Assembly (NCBI GenBank): GCA_964563585.1
Contig: CAZLXG010000015.1
Coordinates: 1 to 38,024, forward strand
Direction: 5' to 3'
Source: CAZLXG01 sp964563585
GTDB taxonomy: Bacteria; Bacteroidota; Bacteroidia; Flavobacteriales; Flavobacteriaceae
Length of the DNA stretch: 38,024 nt
Below, piece after piece: positions 1 to 7,933 of this stretch. A program made the translations under genes and the position numbers. Below the pieces are notes generated by a model. The model was given only the letters and a program-made list of their open reading frames with translations. It searched no databases and was not told the origin of the DNA. Each line of letters starts with the position of its first letter. Within the stretch, counting starts at the first letter, position 1.

Positions 1-1041
1 TGTAATATCAATACCATCAAACGTTATTACTTGTGGTCTTCCTGACATACCTCGACTGCCATAGACTGTCGTTTCTTGAGTGGTTCCATTTACAGAAACA
101 GCCATTGTTAGTGCAGTAACACTTTCATTTTTTACTTTAACCGATTCTGATTCTAAAGTGATTTCAGCGTTTTCATTAAATTCAGAAAACACAAAATTAT
201 TTGTACCATCAGAATATAAAGAACGTAGTTTTAGTAAGTTATAGGTATGAGTTGGAAATATGGTGTCTTTCTTTTGAGTAGCCATGACCATTTGAGTTAA
301 AGGTCTATTTGTTTTAAATCGTAAGGAATCTTTAGAATAAACAATGTTAATAGCTCCTGTCAACTCCGTATTATTGAAATTATATATAACATTTCTAATG
401 CGCTTGGTTTCTCCTTCACTGATAAAGTATTCTTCTCTACCATTCATTCCTGCTACTACAATTTTGAGAGTTGGTAAACCAGACTCAGTTGATGTTAGTA
501 TTTGCTTAGGATTGGCTATAAATGCCTTTACTTTAACATCTATTAAATCACCATCAATCAAGTACGATTCTTGCCAATTATTATTGCCTAAGGAAGCAAA
601 AAGTACAGACTCATTAAAATCGTAAGTTTCCCCATCCTTTTTAACCTTAAATTTTAAATAGGTATTGGAAGATAAAAAGTTATTTGAAGCTGTATTTTCT
701 CGAATATGCATTACCCCTTCAAATCCAAAATATCTCGTTATTCCTGCACCAAGAAGAATAACAATGATTGCCGAATGAAAAAGCAGTAGTGACCACTTTT
801 TTTGCGGTACCATTCTAAACTTAAAGATGTTCACTACAATTGAAATGCTAAATAAAAAAAGAAGTAATTCAAACCACCATGCTTTAAAGATGACTTTTTG
901 AGCAGCACTTGTGCCAAAATCATTTTCTATAAATGTGGCAACCCCAATGGATATTGCAAATAGTAAAATGTAAAGACCAGCTGCTCTGGTATTGAAAAAA
1001 GGTTTAGAATACTTGCTAATTGCGGCATACAATTTATTCAT
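1..1041 (-). CDS. Cytochrome c biogenesis protein, ResB/CcsA (CcsBA) type, 5' part
   Basis: An open frame of 347 codons runs from an ATG at 1041 off the left edge with no stop. The translated start is MNKLYAAISKYSKPFFNTRA, followed by about three hydrophobic segments in the first ~130 residues; the stretch ATFIENDFGTSAAQ between segments 1 and 2 is typical of the ResB-like half of Bacteroidota CcsBA fusions. The region after the third segment is a long extracytoplasmic domain, as in ResB. In this family the protein carries apocytochrome c and haem across the membrane for ligation; the haem-handling CcsA half (WWD motif) would lie beyond the window and cannot be seen. Assignment rests on motif recall, not alignment. 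Confidence 0.8.
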   Translation of the reverse strand, partial: MNKLYAAISKYSKPFFNTRAAGLYILLFAISIGVATFIENDFGTSAAQKVIFKAWWFELLLFLFSISIVVNIFKFRMVPQKKWSLLLFHSAIIVILLGAGITRYFGFEGVMHIRENTASNNFLSSNTYLKFKVKKDGETYDFNESVLFASLGNNNWQESYLIDGDLIDVKVKAFIANPKQILTSTESGLPTLKIVVAGMNGREEYFISEGETKRIRNVIYNFNNTELTGAINIVYSKDSLRFKTNRPLTQMVMATQKKDTIFPTHTYNLLKLRSLYSDGTNNFVFSEFNENAEITLESESVKVKNESVTALTMAVSVNGTTQETTVYGSRGMSGRPQVITFDGIDIT

Positions 1042-1438
1042 AGAAGCAAATTAATAGGTTTATTACTATGGCTATACAATAATTAGATAAGTGGTATCTT
1101 AAAATTATGTAGTTTACTTAATAATAAAACAACTAACGCATTGAATTTACTTGAATTTGTAGATTAAAAACACTACTAAATGAAGATCGATCTTAAATAT
1201 GCTCTTGAATATTCGCAAGTATACAGAAACACACAACTACATTTACAAAATAAAGATCCACACAAAATGTGTATACAAATGTACCCAGTTACATAGAAGT
1301 GTAAAATAATAAGCTACTGGAGATACCACAACACAAAATCTATAAACATCTAAGATTCTGCAAGTTTCATTTTTTGATAAAACAATAATTTTCGCATTAA
1401 ATACTCAATAATTGAGGTTACATACTAAATAGGCATAC
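1042..1438. other. Intergenic region without a supported gene
   Basis: About 400 bases between the start of the cytochrome biogenesis gene and the mnmE terminator. Both strands are rich in stops; the longest plus-strand frame I noticed (start about 1180) is only ~36 codons and resembles nothing I know. A short ACACA-AAA-TGTGT hairpin lies near 1262-1274. It may be decayed coding sequence like other gaps in this window, but I cannot identify it. Confidence 0.4.
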
Positions 1439-1442
1439 AAAA

Positions 1443-1464
1443 AAAGCCTTCATTTAAAGGCTTT
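1443..1464 (-). terminator. Rho-independent terminator of mnmE
   Basis: The arms AAAGCCTT (1443-1450) and AAGGCTTT (1457-1464) form an 8-bp stem with a 6-nt loop. Read on the minus strand the hairpin is followed by a T run. It lies about 45 bases after the mnmE stop codon. Confidence 0.85.
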
Positions 1465-1509
1465 ATAGTGTGTTTTAATATGTTTTTGTTATTCTTTGAT
1501 TAATACGGG

Positions 1510-2898
1510 TTACTTTCCGATACAGAAATTAGCAAAAATATTACCTAATAAATCATCGTTTGTAATTTCGCCTGTAATTTCGCCAAAGTGATATAAAGCT
1601 TGTCGAATATCGATAGCTAGCAAATCACCAGATAAACCAGAATCTAAACCTTGATTTACTTTTTGGATTTCTTCAAATGCTTTTAATAACGCATCATAAT
1701 GACGAGAATTTGTAATAATAGTTTCATTATTCCTTAAGGCTCCTGTATTTATTAAGCTAAGAAGTGAATTTGTTAATTGTTCAACTCCAAAACCTGTTTT
1801 AGCAGATAATAATAGAACATTATCAATTTCTGTATTCAATTTTGCCAATTGAATATCATCCAGAACATCAATTTTGTTTGCTATAACAAGTAATGATTTT
1901 TGAGGGTATTTATTCTTTATTTTTCCTATTTCAATATTTACTGAATCTAAATTTGAAATACTACGTTCACAATCAAATAGATAAATAACAACTTGAGATT
2001 GCTCGATTTTTTCGAAGGTTTTTTTAATTCCAATACTTTCTATAACATCTTTAGTTTCTCGAATTCCAGCAGTATCGATAAACCTAAAACCAATACCTCC
2101 TATTGAGATTTCATCTTCAATAGTGTCACGTGTAGTTCCAGCTATTTCAGAAACAATGGCTCTATCTTCATTTAATAAAACATTTAATAATGTTGATTTT
2201 CCAACATTAGTTTCTCCAACTATGGCTACTGGAATTCCATTTTTAATCACATTCCCAACAGCAAACGAATCAATTAAACGCTTTAAAACAAACGTAATAC
2301 GCTCTACTAAAATTTTAAATTGTGTTCTATCTGCAAACTCAACATCTTCTTCAGCAAAATCTAGTTCTAATTCAATTAAAGACGCGAAGTTTAAAAGTTC
2401 TTCACGAAGTTTTGCAATTTCAGATGAAAAACCACCACGCATTTGTTGCATTGCTATTTGATGTGACGCTTCATTCTCACTCGAAATTAAATCGGCTACA
2501 GCTTCTGCTTGTGATAAATCCAACTTTCCGTTTAAAAATGCCCGAAGTGTAAATTCACCTGCTGTAGCCATTCGGCAACCATTCCTTAAAAATAATTGAA
2601 TTATTTCTTGTTGAATATAATTACTCCCATGACACGAAATTTCAACAACGTTTTCTCCTGTATAAGAATTTGGGTTTTTAAAAACCGAAACTAATACTTC
2701 GTCAATCGTTTTATTACCATCAATAATATGTCCTAAATGTATTGTATGCGTTGCCTGTTTGCTTAACAATTTTCCCGAAACCGTTTTAAACTGGTTTTCG
2801 GCAAAAACAATAGCATCTTCTCCAGACAAACGTATAACGGCAATAGCTCCAGCACCAGAGGGTGTCGCTAATGCTACAATGGTTTCTTGATTTATCAT
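1510..2898 (-). CDS. mnmE: tRNA modification GTPase MnmE
   Basis: MnmE works with MnmG to place the (carboxymethyl)aminomethyl group on U34 of certain tRNAs. The 462-residue length is normal. The N-terminal folate-binding domain starts with the family-typical TIVALATPSGAGAIAVIRLS. The G domain is inserted in a helical domain: P-loop GETNVGKS (228-235), TTRD, DTAGIRET and NKID are all present. The protein ends in CIGK, which supplies the conserved cysteine (C459) needed for modification. All catalytic motifs look intact. The ATG at 2898 fits the family N-terminus and sits only four bases from a -7 promoter box, implying a leaderless or nearly leaderless mRNA. It is divergent from the TlpA-like gene. 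Confidence 0.97.
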   Translation of the reverse strand: MINQETIVALATPSGAGAIAVIRLSGEDAIVFAENQFKTVSGKLLSKQATHTIHLGHIIDGNKTIDEVLVSVFKNPNSYTGENVVEISCHGSNYIQQEIIQLFLRNGCRMATAGEFTLRAFLNGKLDLSQAEAVADLISSENEASHQIAMQQMRGGFSSEIAKLREELLNFASLIELELDFAEEDVEFADRTQFKILVERITFVLKRLIDSFAVGNVIKNGIPVAIVGETNVGKSTLLNVLLNEDRAIVSEIAGTTRDTIEDEISIGGIGFRFIDTAGIRETKDVIESIGIKKTFEKIEQSQVVIYLFDCERSISNLDSVNIEIGKIKNKYPQKSLLVIANKIDVLDDIQLAKLNTEIDNVLLLSAKTGFGVEQLTNSLLSLINTGALRNNETIITNSRHYDALLKAFEEIQKVNQGLDSGLSGDLLAIDIRQALYHFGEITGEITNDDLLGNIFANFCIGK

Positions 2899-2902
2899 GT
2901 TG

Positions 2903-2910
2903 CAAAAATA
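2903..2910 (-). promoter_or_regulatory. Bacteroidota -7 box of mnmE
   Basis: TATTTTTG on the minus strand matches TAnnTTTG exactly. Only four bases separate it from the mnmE ATG, so transcription should start at or next to the start codon. No clear -33 TTG was found. Confidence 0.55.
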
Positions 2911-2947
2911 CTAAAACGACTTATGTTTATGTATAAAGTAAATTATT

Positions 2948-2955
2948 TATATTTG
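2948..2955 (+). promoter_or_regulatory. Bacteroidota -7 box of the TlpA-like gene
   Basis: TATATTTG matches TAnnTTTG exactly, 17 bases before the ATG at 2973. The -33 element is not obvious. Confidence 0.55.
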
Positions 2956-2972
2956 GCTAAACTTCCTAAACT

Positions 2973-4106
2973 ATGAAACGATTATGTGTTTTTCTTGTAT
3001 TAACAATTATATTTTCGTGTAAAACACCAGTAAAAGATAGTTATACAATTCAAGCCAACGCACCTGGAGTTTACAATGGTATGCGTGTTTATTTAAAGGT
3101 ACAAGATGAAAGGTCACGTTTAATAAATGTTGATACAGCAATTGTTATAGATGAAAAATTTTCGTTTGAGGGCATAAGTAATGAGCCTAGTTTACAATAC
3201 CTTACAATTAATAGTTATACAGGAAACTTACCTATAATCATTGAAAATGAAGATATTAAAATACAAATTGAAAAAGATAGTTTACATACTTCAAAAATAA
3301 CAGGAAGTAAAATTAATGATGAATTTGAAGAATTTTCTAAAAAAGAAAAAGCATTATCAAACGAAATACGAAACATACTTAACTCTCAAAGAAAAACTAG
3401 ACAAAATAACGACAACGAAGAAAACAAAAGACTTACAGCAATTGTAAGCGAAAAAAGCAAAAAACTAATCAACTTACCCTTGCACTATATTGACGGACAT
3501 GAAGATTCATTCTTATCTATTATCAATTTACATAAAATGACTCTAATAAATAGAACATCTTTAGATTCTATTCAGCTTGGTTTTAACAAATTATCAGATA
3601 GATTAAAAAACTCAAGCTATGGTGCAAAAATTAGTGGTTATTTAGAGTTACAAAAAATTAAACTTGAAAAAGAAAAAGCTACTCAAATTGGTGCTATTGC
3701 TCCAAATTTTATTTCTAGAACTCCAGAAGGAGAAAATCTAGCATTAAATGGTATTAAAAGAAAAATTACTATTATAGATTTTTGGGCTTCTTGGTGTGGA
3801 CCTTGTAGAAGAGAAAACCCAAACGTTGTTAAGGTTTACAATAAATACCATGATAAAGGCTTAGAGATTATTGGAGTTTCGTTAGATAGAAACGGACAAA
3901 AAGACAAGTGGTTAAAAGCTATTAAAGATGATAAACTTACATGGCATCATGTATCAAACTTGCAATATTTTCAAGATCCTATTGCAAAGATGTATAACAT
4001 AAATGCTATTCCTACTACTTTTATTCTAGATAAAACGGGTAAAATTATTGCAAAAAACTTACGAGGAGTTGCACTTGAAAATAAGATAGCAGAACTCTTA
4101 AATTAA
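2973..4106 (+). CDS. TlpA-like thiol-disulfide reductase lipoprotein (DUF4369-type N-terminus)
   Basis: A 377-residue periplasmic-facing lipoprotein. The signal peptide ends in a lipobox (IIFSC, lipidated Cys16). Residues about 22-130 resemble the DUF4369 domain common in Bacteroidota thioredoxin-like lipoproteins, followed by a charged helical linker (about 120-235). The C-terminal part from about 240 is a thioredoxin fold of the AhpC/TSA-TlpA type with WASWCGPC (Cys275 and Cys278) and the cis-Pro loop NAIPTT. Such proteins reduce or shuffle disulfides outside the cytoplasm, often serving cytochrome c maturation or envelope stress. A ccsBA-like gene lies about 2 kb away, but no direct operon link is visible. 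The substrate is unknown. Confidence 0.9.
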   Translation: MKRLCVFLVLTIIFSCKTPVKDSYTIQANAPGVYNGMRVYLKVQDERSRLINVDTAIVIDEKFSFEGISNEPSLQYLTINSYTGNLPIIIENEDIKIQIEKDSLHTSKITGSKINDEFEEFSKKEKALSNEIRNILNSQRKTRQNNDNEENKRLTAIVSEKSKKLINLPLHYIDGHEDSFLSIINLHKMTLINRTSLDSIQLGFNKLSDRLKNSSYGAKISGYLELQKIKLEKEKATQIGAIAPNFISRTPEGENLALNGIKRKITIIDFWASWCGPCRRENPNVVKVYNKYHDKGLEIIGVSLDRNGQKDKWLKAIKDDKLTWHHVSNLQYFQDPIAKMYNINAIPTTFILDKTGKIIAKNLRGVALENKIAELLN

Positions 4107-4328
4107 TCATTGTTTATCCTCAAAATCAAGTTTTTAGCTTTTTCATGTAAGATATTTCGTGCGATAGTTGAAAAACAACTATTCCCTACACAACTACTTG
4201 GTTTATAAATACGTAACATACTTTATATAATTAATAACAATTATTTTTATAAAATCTCATTTCCATAATATTTTAGCAAAAATATTAGAAGATTGGTAAT
4301 TCTTTTGTTCTATAAAAAAAGATAAGAA
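4107..4328. other. Intergenic region with a small hairpin
   Basis: About 220 bases without a gene. ATAGTTG (4164-4170) and CAACTAT (4176-4182) form a 7-bp stem with an A5 loop, but no T tract follows, so it is not a convincing terminator for the upstream lipoprotein gene. Confidence 0.35.
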
Positions 4329-4354
4329 TTTGCTATGTATACATAGTATATTTG
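4329..4354 (+). promoter_or_regulatory. Promoter with embedded 14-bp palindrome (possible operator)
   Basis: A -7 box TATATTTG (4347-4354) lies 26 bases before the ATG at 4381. Directly against it is the perfect palindrome CTATGTATACATAG (4333-4346), and a TTTG (4329-4332) stands on the other side. The palindrome fills exactly the space between the two elements. The 14-base spacing is shorter than the usual ~19, so the TTTG may be coincidental. A dimeric regulator bound here would block or help polymerase. Confidence 0.6.
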
Positions 4355-4380
4355 CACGCTAAATTTTTTAAAAAGGAATC

Positions 4381-4794
4381 ATGTCTATAACTGAATGCAA
4401 TCTTTATAGTAAAGTTAAAAACTTTAAAACCACACAAATAGGTGATTTGTATTTTTTTGAAAACTACTTAATTGCCGAATTTTATGAAGGAGTTCATATA
4501 AGCTTTGATAGTTTTAAAGAAGTTAAAGCTTTAATAGATGAACATTTTAAAGGAAAAAAATTTGGTTTTATAGGTAACAGAATAAACTCATATTCATTAG
4601 TATTATCAGATGCTCAATTATTTAATGACTCATTAAAAAACTTAATGGCATACGCTACAGTTACATACACCTCGATTGCTGAAAAGGTGTTTGATGTAGA
4701 AAACCACTTTTTTGATTTTAACAAAAAGAACTTCACTTGTTTATTTGAAGCAACAAATTGGGTTAGACAAACTTTAGAAAGTAAAGCTGCTTAA
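4381..4794 (+). CDS. Conserved flavobacterial STAS/SpoIIAA-like small protein
   Basis: A 137-residue soluble protein without signal peptide or membrane segment. The pattern, with an early beta hairpin (YFFENYLIAEF), the central FGFIGNRINSYSL stretch and the C-terminal EATNWV helix, resembles the small SpoIIAA/STAS-fold proteins common in Flavobacteriaceae; that fold call is inference from memory. Function is unknown; STAS-like proteins often act in partner switching. A ribosome-binding-like AAAAGGA lies before the ATG. Its stop overlaps that of the convergent S1 gene, the two stops sharing the bases TTAA at 4791-4794. The palindrome in its promoter suggests specific control. Confidence 0.8.
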   Translation: MSITECNLYSKVKNFKTTQIGDLYFFENYLIAEFYEGVHISFDSFKEVKALIDEHFKGKKFGFIGNRINSYSLVLSDAQLFNDSLKNLMAYATVTYTSIAEKVFDVENHFFDFNKKNFTCLFEATNWVRQTLESKAA

Positions 4795-5621
4795 GTCAAA
4801 TAAATACCATCAGACTTAATTTCTATTAAACGCTGTCTATATAAAGAACCAATAGCTTTTTTAAAATTCTTTTTACTCATTTGAAACTGTTCTTTAATAG
4901 CTTCTGGTGAAGATTTATCGGTAAGATTACAAAAGCCACTATTATCTTCTAATTCGTGTAAAATACGCTCAGCATTAGGTTCTATATTTCTATAACCAAT
5001 TTGCCCTAATGCAATATCTAATTTATTTCCTGGTCTTATTTTCTTAACAATACCTTTTAATTTATCACCTACACTTATATCTGTAAAAATATTGTTCTTA
5101 TAAATTAAACCTAAATGTGTTTTATTCACAATAACATTCATTCCTAAATCTGATGGATGCGATACAATCAAATCTACTTCATCAAATTCTGCAACCGTAA
5201 GAGTACTGTTATCTAAAAAGCGATTTGTTTTACTTGATGCCACTAACCTATCGGTTTTTTCATCTAAATAACAATGTACCAAATACCAACCTCCAGCTTT
5301 CATTTTAAAGGCTTGTTCTTGGAACGGACAAAATAATTCTTTAACCAATCCCCAATCTAAAAAAGCACCATAATCGGTTACTTGATTACAACGAAGTAAC
5401 GCATACCCGTCACGCATTATATATGGCATATCTGTTGCTGCTACAAGGCGTTCTTCATTATCTAAATACACAAAAACATCAATCTTATCCCAAATTTTAA
5501 AGGTTTCAGGTACATACCTATTTGGTAATAAGACTTGATTATCTTCTTCATCAATTAAATACATGCCATGATTAGTTTCACGAAGTATTTCTAAGGTATT
5601 TATTTGTCCTAAATGTATCAT
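4791..5621 (-). CDS. CvfB-like S1 RNA-binding protein
   Basis: A 276-residue cytoplasmic protein resembling CvfB/YitL. The N-terminus MIHLGQINTLEI and LLPNRYV match the first S1-like OB domain; further OB domains follow (GAFLDWGLVKELFCPFQEQ near 95, and a third ending about 205 with GNKLDIALGQIG). The last ~60 residues look like the winged-helix domain of CvfB (EAIKEQFQMSKKNFKKAIG). The family binds RNA and influences virulence gene expression in Staphylococcus; the role in Bacteroidota is not known to me. The start agrees with the family N-terminus and lies four bases from a -7 box, again implying a leaderless message. Confidence 0.85.
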   Translation of the reverse strand: MIHLGQINTLEILRETNHGMYLIDEEDNQVLLPNRYVPETFKIWDKIDVFVYLDNEERLVAATDMPYIMRDGYALLRCNQVTDYGAFLDWGLVKELFCPFQEQAFKMKAGGWYLVHCYLDEKTDRLVASSKTNRFLDNSTLTVAEFDEVDLIVSHPSDLGMNVIVNKTHLGLIYKNNIFTDISVGDKLKGIVKKIRPGNKLDIALGQIGYRNIEPNAERILHELEDNSGFCNLTDKSSPEAIKEQFQMSKKNFKKAIGSLYRQRLIEIKSDGIYLT

Positions 5622-5625
5622 GATG

Positions 5626-5633
5626 CAAAGGTA
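5626..5633 (-). promoter_or_regulatory. Bacteroidota -7 box of the CvfB-like gene
   Basis: TACCTTTG on the minus strand matches TAnnTTTG and ends four bases before the ATG at 5621, the same spacing as at mnmE. Confidence 0.55.
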
Positions 5634-5657
5634 ATGATATTAGTTTTTTGAAAATAA

Positions 5658-5686
5658 AAAAGCACTACAATAATTGTAGCGCTTTT
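5658..5686 (-). terminator. Terminator between DUF2853 and the CvfB-like gene
   Basis: Arms 5658-5670 and 5674-5686 form a 13-bp stem with one A.C mismatch and a TAA loop. On the minus strand it is followed by TTTTTTATTTT. It isolates the DUF2853 gene from the downstream gene, which has its own promoter. Runs of A and T on both sides could make it work in both directions. Confidence 0.85.
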
Positions 5687-5708
5687 AATATATTAAGTTG
5701 TTTATATA

Positions 5709-6047
5709 CTAATAAACAGATTCTTTTTTAAAATACTTAGTTAATAGGTAATAAACCACAGCTCTATATTTGTTACGGTTAGATTTTCCGTAAGTATCTA
5801 TAACAGCAGCAATACCCTTATCTAAATCAGCGCTATCTTTTAACCCTAATTTTTTAATTAAGAAATTGTTTTTTACTGTAGCTAACTCAGATTCGTCAGT
5901 TCCAGAAACTGTAGAAGAATCTGCATTGTAAATAGAAGGACCACAACCAATTGTTACTTTAGTTAATAAATCCATGTCAGCATTAACACCGCATTTGTCT
6001 TTTAAGTCTGCAGCGTATTTTGTAATAAGTTCGTCTCTTTTACTCAT
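5709..6047 (-). CDS. DUF2853 family protein
   Basis: A 112-residue soluble protein with the conserved features of DUF2853: the opening helix with KYAADLKDKCGVNADMDLL, GPSIYNAD, ELATVKNNFLIKKLG, and a YGKSNRNKYRAVVYYLL ending. It is full length. Molecular function has not been described as far as I know; the family is small, helical and widespread in Flavobacteriia and Proteobacteria. It stands alone between a promoter-like sequence near 6090 and a strong terminator at 5658-5686, downstream of menD on the same strand. Confidence 0.92.
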   Translation of the reverse strand: MSKRDELITKYAADLKDKCGVNADMDLLTKVTIGCGPSIYNADSSTVSGTDESELATVKNNFLIKKLGLKDSADLDKGIAAVIDTYGKSNRNKYRAVVYYLLTKYFKKESVY

Positions 6048-6087
6048 GTTTTAATTTGTTTTTTTAATGTGTTCGTAAAATACCTCT

Positions 6088-6113
6088 TAAAGATAACTAT
6101 TTTTTTGACACAA
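6088..6113 (-). promoter_or_regulatory. Possible promoter of the DUF2853 gene
   Basis: On the minus strand TTG (6113-6111) is followed after 15 bases by TATCTTTA (6095-6088), which differs from TAnnTTTG only in the last base. The leader to the ATG at 6047 is about 40 bases. Confidence 0.35.
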
Positions 6114-6135
6114 TGAATAGTTGTAAGTCACATAT

Positions 6136-7893
6136 TTAGGCTATAAAACTGAAATATTTTAAAAGTATTTCATCATTAACAATTCTAGGAGTAAATACTT
6201 CTAATAATTTAGGTTGGTTTTCTTCTACATAAAATGAATGTAGCTTGTTTTTTAATTCAGTTTCATTTGAAGCTTTTTCATAACCTAAATCGTACATGTT
6301 GCATAAATGTTCAGCAGTTAAATGATGATTGGTTTCAAAATACTTAGTGAAATTTTCAGTGTTTTTATCACCTGGAAGAATTCTAAAAATACCACCACCA
6401 CTATTATTAATAACAATAATTCTGAAATTATTTGGAATATAATTATTCCACAACGCATTACTATCGTATAAAAAACTTAAATCACCAGTAATTAATGTGG
6501 TTTGTTTATCACTCGCAATAGCACAACCAATAGCTGTAGATGTACTTCCATCAATACCACTTGTTCCACGATTACAAAATACTTCTAGCGTTTTATTTAA
6601 ATTGAATAATTGTGCGTAACGCACAGTAGAACTATTTCCTAACTGCAAAATTGTGTTATTTGGAATTGCCTTCAAAATAGAATCGAATGCTTTTAAATCG
6701 CTAAACTCAATACTATTTAAATAATCATCATGTTTAGAAGTTCTATTTTGTTTTATATTTTTCCAATACGATTTATAATCACTTATAATGTTTTCTGTTT
6801 TTGGTAAAAACTGACTAAAAAACGTGTTTGAACTTCCTCTTAAATGATTACATAAACTAAAAAATGTGTCATTTGCTTTTTTCTCATCTATATGCCAATG
6901 CTGTTTTGGCTTATAAGTTCTTAAAAATAATTTTATTTTTTTTGAAATAATTAAACCTCCAAAAGTAAGCAAGATTTCTGGTTTCAATTTTTTAAAATCT
7001 ACATCATTTAAAGGTGCAATAATTTTATCTATACTTGGGAAAAATTCATTATGGTGCAAATTTGATGTCGTTTCAGTAAACACAACAACACTATCATCTT
7101 CAGCTAAAGCATCTAACCATTGTTGCTCTATTTTATTAGGTTGATTAACACCAATTAATACCATTTTTTTTGAAGCTGAATTCCAAATATCTACTAAACC
7201 ATTTAAAGCTTCAGGCTTTGTTTTAACAATATTGTTTTCTGGTTTTTCAACCTTTGGATTAACACTTAACTTTTCTGTAGTTTCATACAAAGGTTCATCA
7301 AAAGGAATATTAATATGCACAGGTCCATTTTGTACTATTGCTGTGTTTACAGCCTTATTAATTTCAGTTTCATTATAATCCTGTATGGATTGTTTTAAAC
7401 CTAATAAAGTCTCTAATTTGTTTTCTAAGTTCTTAAAAATTGGAAGTTCATCTTCTTCTTTTACATTTGAATCCTCTTTTAAATCAAGTTTTAAATTAGC
7501 TGAATATAAAATATGATTCTTAAATATATTTTTCTGATTAATGGTTTGTCCATCACCAATACCAATTAAATGTTTTGGTCTATCTGCCGATAAAACCACC
7601 AAAGGTATATCACTATAAAAAGCCTCAGCAATAGCTGGATAATAATTTAACAACGCACTACCAGAAGTACATACAATTGCGGTTGGTTCTTGTAATTGTT
7701 GCGCAATTCCTAAAGCAAAAAAAGCAGCACAACGCTCATCAACAATACTATAGCATTTAAAGTAATCATCATTAGTAAAACCAATAGTTAAAGGTGCATT
7801 TCTGCTTCCTGGAGATATGATTATATGTTTAATATTTTTTGCTTTACAAAGTTGAATTACAGTTTGTGCAAGCGGAATTTTTGAATAAATCAT
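6136..7893 (-). CDS. menD: 2-succinyl-5-enolpyruvyl-6-hydroxy-3-cyclohexene-1-carboxylate synthase MenD
   Basis: MenD is the thiamine diphosphate enzyme that adds the succinyl semialdehyde unit from 2-oxoglutarate to isochorismate in menaquinone synthesis. The 585 residues are full length. Visible family marks are IISPGSRNAPLTIGF near the N-terminus, DERCAAFFALGIAQ with the ThDP-activating Glu region, TSGSALLNYYPAIAEAF, LSADRPKHLIGIGDGQTINQ, and in the C-terminal ThDP domain NRGTSGIDGSTSTAIG and GDLSFLYDSNALWN. It starts 40 bases after the isochorismate synthase stop, so the two are very likely co-transcribed and supply consecutive steps. No clear terminator follows it. Confidence 0.97.
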   Translation of the reverse strand: MIYSKIPLAQTVIQLCKAKNIKHIIISPGSRNAPLTIGFTNDDYFKCYSIVDERCAAFFALGIAQQLQEPTAIVCTSGSALLNYYPAIAEAFYSDIPLVVLSADRPKHLIGIGDGQTINQKNIFKNHILYSANLKLDLKEDSNVKEEDELPIFKNLENKLETLLGLKQSIQDYNETEINKAVNTAIVQNGPVHINIPFDEPLYETTEKLSVNPKVEKPENNIVKTKPEALNGLVDIWNSASKKMVLIGVNQPNKIEQQWLDALAEDDSVVVFTETTSNLHHNEFFPSIDKIIAPLNDVDFKKLKPEILLTFGGLIISKKIKLFLRTYKPKQHWHIDEKKANDTFFSLCNHLRGSSNTFFSQFLPKTENIISDYKSYWKNIKQNRTSKHDDYLNSIEFSDLKAFDSILKAIPNNTILQLGNSSTVRYAQLFNLNKTLEVFCNRGTSGIDGSTSTAIGCAIASDKQTTLITGDLSFLYDSNALWNNYIPNNFRIIVINNSGGGIFRILPGDKNTENFTKYFETNHHLTAEHLCNMYDLGYEKASNETELKNKLHSFYVEENQPKLLEVFTPRIVNDEILLKYFSFIA

Positions 7894-7933
7894 ATACTTT
7901 TAATCTAATGTAAAAATAAGCTTAATAAGCATA

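Noticed and set aside
344..625. 93-codon plus-strand open frame
   Set aside because: It lies antisense to the cytochrome c biogenesis gene, whose frame and motifs are convincing.
1180..1290. Small ORF of about 36 codons in the first gap
   Set aside because: No promoter or ribosome-binding signal and no recognisable sequence.
4164..4182. Hairpin after the TlpA-like gene as terminator
   Set aside because: The stem has only seven pairs and no T tract follows.
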